Shown here: piece after piece, positions 55,330 through 64,000 of the stretch | Layout of the letters: each line of letters begins with the position of its first letter | How positions within the stretch are numbered: position 1 is the first letter of the stretch | Assembly: GCA_958450365.1 (NCBI GenBank) | Contig: CAUEEP010000735.1 | Location: 1,803,501-1,867,500 of the forward strand | Direction: 5' to 3' | Length of the DNA stretch: 64,000 bases | Origin: Mesorhabditis belari | Taxonomy: Eukaryota > Nematoda > Chromadorea > Rhabditida > Rhabditidae | The notes under the pieces: generated by a model | Database searches by the model: none | Seen by the model: only the letters and a program-made list of their open reading frames with translations | What the model was told of the DNA's origin: nothing | Program-made: the position numbers and the translations under genes

Positions 55330-58300
55330 ATGGGTGGCCAGACCTCAGTTCACGCTCCTCCAGACATGCTCGACCATCACCATCAATACCCAGATATGAA
55401 TATGATCTTCAAGGGAATCCCCAAAATGATACAGGTTGGTGAGGATTCTGTTTTTCTTTAAATTCCTTTCAAATTTTCAAAATACATTCACTTTTTGATT
55501 AAAGTCTAACATTAAAGAGAGTTTCTTGCTCTCAAACTCTCAAACTCAAGCTCTCAAACTCAAGCTCAAGCTCTCAAACTCTCAAACTCAAACTCAAGCT
55601 CTCAAACAGTTCTCTAAAAAGTATTCCTTTCTAGAGTTGATCTATTTTTATCTAATCTTTCTTTTTTATATCTTTTAATAGATTTTTGAGCTCTCACAGA
55701 ATCAGAAAAGGAGATTGGATAAAAATAATATTACGGTAGAAAGAGAAGTAGACAGGGAAATGGATAAATCAGAGTTTTATTGGTTTAAATGAGAGTTTTA
55801 TTGGCATTAAATTTTTAAATTAACTGTCTCGCCTAAGTTTAAGATATTAAGTTCAAATTTGAAATCTTTTAAATTAAATTTAGAGATTTAAAAGTAAATT
55901 TAAAGATCTAAAAGTAAATTTAAAGATTTCAAAGTTCAAAATTGAATTTCTCTTCAATTTCAAAAGATTTCAAAAGTTTAGAATTCAATTTTTCATTTCT
56001 TTGTGTTCATTTGAATCCATAACTACATAACTGAGCACGTGTGGCTGACTGGTTAAGTGTCTTTTATCTTAATCGGAAGGTCGAGGGTTCGAACCCCACA
56101 TGCGACATGGTCACCCCCTTCGGATTTCCTTTCCCTTCGGGTTGAGAGGTTTTCTGGAGGGCAGTCTGGTGGTTGTGGCCCCAGTTCTTTAAAGTGACAA
56201 GCCACTCCTTCATCGTCATCTTCCCTTCACCACCAAAAAAGCTATTTAGTTCCCCATTGAGCTTAGGGTTAGGGAGCCGTCTGTCATGACGTGGGTTAAG
56301 TTAAGATATAGCCTAGTATTGTGTGTGTCGTTGTATTGTGATTGATATATTTCGTGTATGCGATAAATTCACCACTGGTAGCCCCAGTCGGTATTTTTAA
56401 AACTGCCTCGCCTAAGTTTAAGATATTAAGTTCAAATTTGAAATCTTTTAAATTAAATTTAGAGATTTAAAAGTAAATTTAAAGATCTAAAAGTAAATTT
56501 AAAGATTTAAAAGTTCAAAGATCGAGTTTCTCTTCAATTTCAAAAGATTTCAAAAGTTTAGAATCCAATTTTTCATTTCTTTGTGTTCATTTGGATTCAA
56601 TACTAAATTTCATTTTTGAGCTTTTTCTTTTCTTTGTTCCCCAATTCTTTTACGAGCTAACAAGGCAAGTCAAAGAAGACTTCAAGTCAAAGAAGACTTC
56701 AAGTCAAAGAAGACTTCAAGTCAAAGAAGACTTCAAGTCAAAGAAGACTTCAAGTCAAAGAAGACTTCAAGTCAAAGAAGACTTCAAGTCAAAGAAGACT
56801 TCAAGTCAAAGAAGACTTCAAGTCAAAGAAGACTTCAAGTCAAAGAAGACTTCAAGTCAAAGAAGACTTCAAGTCAAAGTCAAAGTCAACATTCAAGTCA
56901 AAGAAGACTCAAAACTTGTTATGAGAATCGTTAACTCTCTGTTTCTCTTTTTTTTCTCTTTTTCTTTCTTTCTTTTTTTTTCTTTCTTTTTTTTTCTTTC
57001 TTTTTATTCTCATCTTAGTTTAAAAATGCTAGAAAGTTTTCAAATTTAACGAGATTTTTGTTAATGTAAGGTTAGGAATAGAATTAATTTCTGTAAGATA
57101 GATTTCTGTAAGTAATGTTACTATTAGGTAAATGCATAAGAAATGCGGCTCAAAGCCAAGTCCAGAACTAGCCCTTGCAATCAGTCCAGTTATTATTTGG
57201 TAAGCATTTCTATGATTATTATTTGGTACACGCATAAGAAATTTGGATTTCAACATTTTCATAAATTTCGAACGATAGAAACCTGATTTTATAAACTAGA
57301 ATCGATGAATGTTATAAACTATTTAAAAGCTGTAAATCTCCTCTACAAAATAGGCTAAAACGTGTTTGAATTGATCGAAGCATTGAAGAAATTTGGAGGG
57401 TGAAATGCGAGTGACCAAAAAAAGGGATCGAGTCACTTTAGGGACAAGTTTAGTGTGGTCAAAATAGAGTTATCTTTCCAAAATTGAAGATTTAAACAAA
57501 AAGAAAGGATAACTAGATATCAATTCATTAAAAACTGATCAATTGATCGAAGCATTGAAGAAATTTCGAGGGTGAAATGCGAGTGACCAAAAAAAGGGCA
57601 CTTTTTGAAAACCTCACTTTCACAAGAGTTCGGTTTTGACTATATAGTGGAAAGTGATCGCCCTGAATATCATTAAAAAAAACATCATTCAAAATAAAGA
57701 AGAGTTGGAATCATTTCATGGGAAAACTTTGTTTTTACAATAATTTTTCTTTTTTTGTGAAAAAGCCGATTTTTTGACAATTTTGAGGATTTACGAACTT
57801 ACGCTCTATCTAAATTTCTCTAAATGCATTTCCGTTAGACTTTCTTAATGAATTAAGATATAGATCCTTTTTTAAAAGCTTCAATTTTGGGAAGCTAACT
57901 CTATTTTGACCACACTAAACTTGTCCCTAAAGTGACTCGATTCCTTTTTTTGGTCACTCTCATTTCACCCTCGAAATTTCTTCAATGCTTCGATGAATTG
58001 AAACACGTTTTAGCCTATTTTGTAGAGGAGATTTACAGCTTTTAAATAGTTTATAACATTCATCGATTCTATTTTATAAAATCAGGTTTCTATCGTTTGA
58101 AATCTATGAAAATGTTGAAATCCGAATTTCTTATGCAATAGATTCGTTAATTTTTTAGATTTTTTTCTTTAAAAACTTGATTGATAAAGGAAAACTTGTG
58201 AATGAGGGAGTGTAAAGGGTTTAAAGCTTGTTGTTTAAAGTTTAAAGCTTGGATAAACGTAATCGTAATCGTTTACGAGTTTCCCAGTTCTCCAGTTCTC

Positions 58301-61300
58301 CAGTTTCCCAATTTCCCGCTCACTTTCACTTTCGGGCTGAGCTTATCAATGAGATTCCAGTTGAACATGTTGTGATAGTTGAGATTTGTGATGTTGATGT
58401 TGTGGATAGTTAAGATTCACTTCAGTTATTTTACCGTAATAGAATACAGTACACACATACACACTAAACTTATCCCTACTTGGACTTGATCCCTTTTTTT
58501 GGTCACTCGCATTTCACCCTCGAAATTTCTTCAATGCTTCGATGAATTGAAAAACATTTTAGCCTATTTTATAGAGGAGATTTGCAGCTTTCAAATAGTT
58601 TATAACATTCATTGATTCTAGTTTATAACATCAGGTTTCTATTGTTGGAAATCTATGAAAATGTTGAAATCCAAATTTCTTATGCATTTACCTAATAGAA
58701 CCTTCCATATCAAGCCAAGCCAAGCCAAGCCAGGCCAAGCCAAGCAAATCTAAAGAAAAAATCAAAGCATCAAGTGCTCTTGGCTTTAAAATTCAAGAAT
58801 AATCAAATGCAAATCGATTTTTTAAGTTTAAAAGTTAGAAAAAAGCTGCTGATTCGCTGGCTAAGCTTTTTTTTTTGAAAGATTTTAAATTAAACATTAT
58901 TTATGAAGCGATAACTTTTAAAAATCATTGTAAAGCATAAAAATTCAAGATTCTTTAAAGCTTTATTTTCCAAATTCCCCTTTTTACTTGAGTTCCGGGC
59001 AATTTAACACACAAAGAACCAGAATAACAAGCCGTAATAGCCTATTCACTCACCCCAAAATCGGTTTCCTTTTAAGTAAAGCTGTGAGCACTAATGTCCG
59101 ATAATTGCTCTCTTTTCTTTTGCTTAGATCTTTTCTCAATCTTTTCTCAATCGTTTTCTTTTTGAGTCAGCTGGGGAACAACAAAGAAATGGACGGGATT
59201 CTCTTAAGTGGCTTCGATGAAAACACAATTTTTTTCAATAGAATACTGGGGAAGATGGATTAGAATTAGAACTAGAACATTTTTAGTGTAAAGAGTCAGT
59301 AAAATGTGAGTTTCTAGAGTCAAAAGAGAGTTCCTAAGCCTAAACAGCGACTTCGGTACAATTCTCGAGAGCTAGCTAAGAAGAAAATCAAATCAAATCA
59401 AACGCAAACACATTTCTTCATTGATTGTTCAAGAGCAACAAGAGTTTAAGGATTGCAATCATGAATTTGGATTGTATTTGTACTTGTGAACAGTGGGCGC
59501 CTAAACAGTGGGCGCCTAAGCCGCCTAAACATAGTTTTTTAACAACAACAAACTAAACAACGCCTAAACAACGCCACTCAACGCATAGTTTAATAAAGAA
59601 TCGTAGTAAAACTATTCTAAACAGCTTTGCTGCCTTGATTGATTGATGAAACATTCAAATCTTGCGCTACTTCATTGTACTACCTCAAATGATACCTCAA
59701 AACTATCGAAGTTGACTCTCCAACAGTTAGAATACATTTGGAAAAGAAGAGCAAAACTATTTTCTAACCCACGATCCCTCTTTCCATTTCTCGTATGCTT
59801 TAGATCTAGTGGCTCTTTGCCGTAAGTAATTGGCTTATTGATTTCAGTATGTATTGTATGATTAAGTATCACTGTGCATTTCTCTATCATTTCTTTCACT
59901 TTATCGTTTGAATAAAGTATTATTATTATTGTTTAGCAATTGATTAGCAATTGATTAGCAATTGATTAGCAATTGATTAGCAATCAAGCTTTTAAATTTA
60001 ACATCTTGTTTAGCAATTTATTATAAGAGAAAATTGTGTTGATCAAAAGAAAAATCTTAAAAATTAGAAAATACGGTATTTGTAAGAAATATATGGTGAT
60101 GCTTTGATCTATATAATTTCTTGTGAGACCGTGTCTCGTTGTGGTTCAATGGTGGTCTTCTTGAAAACGTAATAATTTATCCAACTTTCCCTTGTTAGGG
60201 CAACTTCGCTCAAACTAGAGCAACTTGGCACTATCACAATTAAATCAACACCTGAATGTGAAAAAAGAATGATAAAGCACAAAAAAGGAGAACAACAAAC
60301 TCACTCAAAAGCAAAGCTTAAATAATGGGTTTTTTAAGCATACAAGCTACAACAACCGGACAGCTGAATATCATTTAGTGACTGATTACGGTAGTTTATC
60401 CACCAACTTTGAACTTTAACTTGTATTGAATTTTTGATTAACTGCAGAGCAGTGGCAATTCGCCACAGTATTTCCTCTCATAGTAGTGCACCCCGAGCGT
60501 CCCCTAAATTCCTTTAATAGCCTTTCCTTTAAATTTTGACTTAATTCAGACTTTATTTTGATCTCATTCGATAAAACAAATTAAAATACAATCAAAATTA
60601 AATCAATAAAGTTAGTTTGTTTTATCGAATGAGATCAAAATAAAGTCTGAATTAAGTCAAAATTTAAAGGAAAGGCTATTAAAGGGTTATTGAAGGATTA
60701 TTTTTTTTTTAGACTTTTTCAAATTTAAACCGCGGTCAGGGCCCAGAAGTGGCTCATTCCTTTTGCAAATTCCCTTTGCTTCCAATGCCTCTTTATCAAA
60801 TTCATTTCCCGTTAGAGCCGCTAGATTATGGAACTTGCTCCCAAACGACATACGAGAAATTCAGTCGCTTTTCATATTCAAGAAACGTATCGATGCTTTA
60901 GATCTAGTGGCTCTTTGCCGTAAGTAATTGGCTTATTGATTTCAGTATGTATTGTATGATTAAGTATCACTGTGCATTTCTCTATCATTTCTTTCACTTT
61001 ATCGTTTGAATAAAGTATTATTATTATAGCTCCAACCACTTACTTTCCACTTATTTCCAGATTTTCATTTAAAAGCTGTAGCAAAAAGATCTAAGCTTTG
61101 ATATTTGGACCGAATCGCACTGAAAACTGATCTCTAGTGTGTCACGTTGAAAGACCAAGTGTATTAACGATGAAATGCATCTGTAAATCTATTTATTCCC
61201 TTCAATTTCATCATTTTCATCATTTTCCCTCCACTCTCAATTATCTATTGGCACGCAAATGTGCTCATTGCACATTTGGCTCTTTTCTTTGGCCCTCATT

Positions 61301-63331
61301 GCACATTTGGCCATTTGGCCCTTTTCTTCTTTCATTTCGGGCTTCAAATCAGCAATTTCCTCTTTCAAAATGACAGAATGACACATTTCATATGCAGATT
61401 TGTGTTGATTGAATGTGTGAATGAAATGGGAAACAAAATGAAATGAATTGAAGGAATTGAAATGGATTGAAATGAATTGAAATAAATTGAAATGAATTGA
61501 AATGAATTGAAATGGATTGAAATGGATTGAAATGGATTGAAATGGATTGAAGTGGATTGAAATGGATTGAAATGAATTGAAATGAATTGAAATGAATTTA
61601 AAGAATTGAAATGGATTAAAAGAATTGAAAGAATTGACATGGATTGAAATGAATTGAAATGAATTAAAAGAATTCAAATGGATTTAAAGAATTCAAATGA
61701 ATTCAAATGAATTAAAAGATATTTGAAGAAATGCGGGAAATGGAAATGAAGTTTTTTCAATGTTTTTTCAAATGTTTTCGGTGATTAGATTGTTCTATAA
61801 AAGGAAAATTGTTAAATTTGAATGAAATTCAAAAAGTTATTTTCCAGTTAGACTCTATAATATTCAAATGACAAAGGCAAGAAAGTCAAATTAAAAAAAA
61901 GAGATAATCATAAATTAAAGAACGAATTTAGCTCGTTAACAGCTTATTAGACACAATTTGGGCTTAAAGCCAAGTCAAAGGCATTCTCGCAGACTTACAG
62001 AAACAGAAAAGACTTACAGAAACGCTGACTTGATAGTATTTTGGAAAAATCCGGGTATTTGCAGATTTGTGTTGATTGAATGTGTGAATGAAATGGGAAA
62101 CTTGAAAGAATCCGCGTCTTTTGAAAGAATCTGGGTATTTTGAAAGAATTCGTGTCTTTTGAACGAGTCGTCACCCTTTAAAAGCATAGAACTTTCTCTA
62201 GCGACAATATTTTTGCTAGCAGCTTTTTATATCATTGTACAGAAGATATTTTAGGCTCTCTAATGATACCAAATAAAGCTTGATTGGATTTTTCATCCCC
62301 ATGAAAACCAGGCGACACGACACCAGAGTCGGATAGGTCACATTTTCTCAGAGTTGGCTCTGATTCTCTTGGACTGGATTTTCCAATCAAACTCTATTTG
62401 GTATCATTTCAAGCCTGAAATGTTCTCTGTACAATGATAAAAGTAATTTGCAAAAATATAATCTCTGGACAAAGTTATAGGCTTTCAAAGTGTGACGATT
62501 CGGTCAAAATACCCGGATTACTTTAAAATACTTTAAAAGCCTATATCTTTCTCTAGAGACAATATTTTTGTTAGCTTTTTATATCATTGTACAGAGAACA
62601 TTTCAGTCTTTCAAATGATACCAAATAGAGCTTGATTGGATTTTTCATTCCCATGAAAACCAAGTGACAAGACACCCGAGGTGGATAGGCCTCATTTGCT
62701 CCGAGTTTGCTCTGATTTTCTTGAACTGGATTTTCCAATCAAGCGCTATTTGGTATCATTTCAAGCCTGAAATGTCCTCTGTACAATGATATAAAAAGTT
62801 ACCAAAAATATTGTCTCTAGAAAAGGTTATAGGCTTTCAAAGTGTAATGAGTCGTTCAAAATACCCAAAAACTATGCAAGAGCTGTAAACTGTAAGTCTC
62901 AATATCTAATCTCTTTTCAAATTTAAATCATAATAAAGCAAGAAAGCAAACACAGTCTTTTGTAGTCTGTAAAATACTTTAACCATTTCTAGGTGGCTGA
63001 TGACATGCACCGAATGACAAACTATATCATGGACCTCCGCAATATGACCATCATTTTAATTATCATTTCAGCGATTGGAATTGTCGGGTAAATAAATTCG
63101 ATTTAAAAGGATTGATCAAGAAAATCTAGATTTTTGATCATCCGTGCAGCCAGCAGGAACAATCAGAAGAGACGCAGAAGGAGCATTCGAGCTGTGAGTT
63201 TGCATAAAGAACTCAATCTAGTAGACGAAGAAGATGAAGAAGAAGATGATGATTCTATGCAAAAGAGGCGGGACAATTGTGCGACCTTTTATACGGGTCC
63301 CGCCCCTTTGCCATTGGCAATCAAACTTTAA
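55330..63331 (+). CDS. Small single-pass membrane protein with a 7.6-kb intron
   Basis: Exons 55330-55434, 62993-63087 and 63130-63331 join in phase for 133 residues. The start MGGQTSVHAPPDMLDHHHQY lies directly after CTGTTCAG, which looks like a trans-splice acceptor. Exon 2 and the first codons of exon 3 make one membrane segment (about residues 53-72, MTIILIIISAIGIVGFLII), followed by a strongly basic stretch (NNQKRRRRSIR) and an acidic run (DEEDEEEDDD), consistent with type III or tail-facing topology. The short 42-nt intron 63088-63129 is normal. Intron 1 is giant and holds a SINE with flanking duplications, a foldback, LINE 3' ends, a 70-bp hairpin and two foldback MITEs. A donor-like GTGAGT occurs within exon 3 (63194), so another 3' structure is possible. 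The last ~25 residues lie in a palindromic element. No family recognised. Confidence 0.72.
55515..55612 (+). repeat. CTCTCAAACTCAAG array
   Basis: Six to seven irregular 6-14 bp units just inside the giant intron. Confidence 0.85.
55817..56004. repeat. Direct repeat, left copy, flanking the SINE
   Basis: CTCGCCTAAGTTTAAGATAT through TTTCTTTGTGTTCATTTG matches 56405-56588 nearly base for base. It contains a short internal repeat of AAAGTAAATTTAAAGAT. Confidence 0.85.
56036..56398 (+). repeat. Full-length tRNA-headed SINE, plus copy
   Basis: tRNA-like head 56036-56108: A box GTGGCTGACTGGTTAAGTG, B box GAGGGTTCGAACCCC and a stem end CATGCGAC. A ~290-bp body almost identical to the 18-kb copy follows and ends ACCACTGGTAGCCCCAGTCG. 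It could be transcribed by RNA polymerase III. Flanked by long direct repeats (55817-56004 and 56399-56588). Confidence 0.85.
56399..56588. repeat. Direct repeat, right copy, flanking the SINE
   Basis: Second copy of 55817-56004, starting just after the SINE tail. Confidence 0.85.
56660..56885 (+). repeat. 17-bp array
   Basis: About 13 perfect units of AAGTCAAAGAAGACTTC, each an imperfect inverted repeat. The following 56945-57010 is a T/C tract. Confidence 0.95.
57225..58140. mobile_element. ~0.9-kb foldback element with ~250-bp arms
   Basis: Left arm (CATAAGAAATTTGGATTTCA...TAAACTTGTCCC on the opposite strand) and right arm 57890-58135 (...AAATCCGAATTTCTTATG) are inverted. The centre 57480-57890 has no ORF of note. 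Plus-oriented relatives of the right arm are at 41565-41835 and 58465-58700. Confidence 0.72.
58465..58810 (+). repeat. Dispersed repeat, second lone arm
   Basis: Same sequence and flank as 41565-41940, with the AAGCCAAGCC microsatellite slightly expanded. Confidence 0.7.
58811..59793. other. Intron stretch without recognisable genes
   Basis: AT-rich. Contains GTGGGCGCCTAAACA doubled at 59490-59520 and an open run at 59643-59825 of unknown meaning. Confidence 0.5.
59794..59930 (+). repeat. Second, shorter LINE 3' end
   Basis: From ATGCTTTAGATCTAGTGGCT to AATAAAGTATTATTATTATT it is almost identical to 60892-61028. Severe 5' truncation is typical of LINE insertion. Upstream 59643-59793 has an open frame of unknown meaning. 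Confidence 0.75.
59936..59985 (+). repeat. 11-bp array
   Basis: Four to five units of TTAGCAATTGA directly after the LINE tail. Confidence 0.9.
60511..60686. repeat. Perfect 70-bp hairpin
   Basis: 60511-60580 and 60617-60686 are exact reverse complements with a 36-nt loop. No TA or other target duplication is evident beyond the arms, and the loop is AT-rich. Confidence 0.9.
60721..61028 (+). pseudogene. LINE 3' end: reverse transcriptase C-terminus, UTR and ATT tail
   Basis: Open frame 60721-60927 ends with SNSFPVRAARLWNLLPNDIR, then FKKRIDALDL and a stop. This is the RLWN-LP-IR signature at the C-terminus of many non-LTR retrotransposon polyproteins. An ~100-nt 3' region ending AATAAAGTATTATTATTAT follows, as in elements with short microsatellite tails. 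5'-truncated; its left edge touches a perfect hairpin. Confidence 0.75.
61440..61720 (+). repeat. 10-bp array
   Basis: About 26 units of GAATTGAAAT with GG and AA variants; the minus strand reads as Ser/Phe/Asn repeats and is not considered coding. 61040-61440 and 61720-62120 have no gene; TGCAGATTTGTGTTGATTGA is shared by 61393 and 62058. Confidence 0.93.
62125..62516. mobile_element. Foldback MITE, copy 1
   Basis: Arms of about 150 bp: GGGTATTTTG...GAGTCGTCACCCTTTAAAAG on the left matches the reverse complement of CAAAGTGTGACGATTCGGTC...CAAAATACCC on the right. TGATACCAAATA and its complement lie deeper in the arms. Lies in intron 1 of the 55-63 kb gene. Confidence 0.75.
62531..62870. mobile_element. 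Foldback MITE, copy 2
   Basis: Tandem neighbour of copy 1 with the same arms (CTTTCTCTAGAGACAATATT ... AATATTGTCTCTAG) and centre, lacking the left tip. Right tip ends CAAAATACCC at about 62868. Confidence 0.72.
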
Positions 63332-63720
63332 GCTCGATTTTCTCGGCGTTGGACTGTCCAATTTAAATAGTTTTTATATCAATCGATAGAGGAAGACTTA
63401 GCGCATTTAATGATACCAAGAATGTCTAAATTGAACAGACCAACACCAAGAAATTTGAGCTTAAAGTTAGGGAAAAGGGGCGGGGCTTATCAGACGTCCG
63501 ATAAACTTTTATACTTGCCCCGCCCCCTTTGTCTAGCTTTGAGCTCAAATTTCTTGGTGTTCAATGGTCCAATCTTAATTGTTTTTGTACCAATCGATAG
63601 CGAAAGACTTGGCGAATCCAATGATACCAAAAATACCTAAATTGGACAGTCCAACACCAAGAAATTTGAGCTTAAAGTTAGGGAAAAGGGGCGGGGCTTA
63701 TCAGACATCCGATAAGACGG
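63270..63720. mobile_element. Two joined palindromic MITEs of the GGTGTTGGACTGTCC family
   Basis: Copy A (63270-63500) and copy B (63510-63715) each fold back: TCTCGGCGTTGGACTGTCCA against GAACAGACCAACACCAAGAA. Both end GGGGCGGGGCTTATCAGAC. A further end lies at 63935-64000 (AAAAGGGGCGGGACTGATCA). Copy A overlaps the last coding bases of the 55-63 kb gene. Confidence 0.75.
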
Positions 63721-63789
63721 TAGTTTATGGTAGATTTCGATGAATTACAGTAGCCAATCTAGTTAATTGTAGTAAGAGAGATCAAGTGC

Positions 63790-63850
63790 GTTTTGGAATG
63801 GTTGCCTGGTGAGTGAAAGGTCTCAGGTTCGAGTCCCAACGGTGGACAAG
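63790..63850 (+). repeat. Truncated tRNA-like unit
   Basis: GGAATGGTTGCCTGGTGAGT, then AGGTCTCAGGTTCGAGTCCC, resembles the glycine-like unit at 50.5 kb with its 5' end missing. Confidence 0.5.
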
Positions 63851-64000
63851 CTTTTGATGTGCTCTAGTTTCAACATAGCTTGCTATAGGTTGCTATAAGT
63901 CACACTAGAGTAGATTGCCTAAGTTAGATTGCCAATGGCAAAAGGGGCGGGACTGATCAAATGTTTCCACAATCCAGAAAATCCTTTTCCTTTTCATATT

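Noticed and set aside
61237..61677. 146-codon minus ORF rich in Ser, Phe and Asn
   Set aside because: Produced by the GAATTGAAAT decamer array; no complex sequence except a short non-repeat tail.

Overview
The window is nematode nuclear DNA, most likely from a free-living rhabditid. The evidence is AT-rich sequence, introns of 40-60 nt that end in TTTCAG, TTTCAG-type sites directly upstream of start codons (consistent with spliced-leader trans-splicing), AATAAA poly(A) signals, hexamer arrays of the nematode telomere unit TTAGGC, and many mariner/Tc1-type miniature elements. I cannot name the species from the sequence alone.

Coding content is low. I support five genes: a three-pass membrane protein with a poly-histidine stretch (+, 13.4-19.6 kb); a long low-complexity acidic/basic protein with a C-terminal membrane anchor (-, 21.0-24.1 kb); a small secreted His/Gln-rich protein (-, 25.8-28.7 kb); a DJ-1/PARK7-like protein (+, 31.8-32.7 kb); and a single-pass membrane protein with a 7.6-kb intron (+, 55.3-63.3 kb). 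An orphan exon lies at 24.2-24.4 kb. Broken genes include a short-chain dehydrogenase fragment (10.1-10.5 kb), an internally deleted mariner (9.2-10.0 kb), fragments of a second mariner family (26, 40-42 and 54 kb) and pieces of non-LTR retrotransposons (52.9-53.2, 59.8 and 60.7-61.0 kb).

The rest is repeats of three kinds. (1) Tandem arrays with 5-51 bp units, more than thirty of them, most with a unit found at only one place; by hand tally they fill about a fifth of the window. (2) Foldback (palindromic) elements of 170-1700 bp, many bounded by TA dinucleotides, which occupy most of the larger introns and intergenic gaps. (3) tRNA-like sequences with A- and B-box motifs but degenerate anticodon arms. 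These are SINE heads rather than working tRNA genes, and they occur at about fifteen places.

The most unusual pattern links these kinds. tRNA-like units sit as face-to-face pairs inside foldbacks (14.3-14.7 and 50.1-50.7 kb) or at a foldback centre (20.7 kb). At several loci the DNA around the B box has become the unit of a tandem array (5.1, 7.0, 20.6 and 33.8 kb). In one case a SINE and its CT-rich leader lie antisense inside a long ORF whose 51-bp coding repeat resembles that leader. Separately, three insertions (29.3, 41.5 and 56.0 kb) are each flanked by direct repeats of about 130-260 bp, far longer than normal target-site duplications. Two telomere-type arrays (39.0 and 46.7 kb) point toward each other. 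The genes show no common pathway; what unites the window is how repeats have invaded introns and, in places, coding exons.
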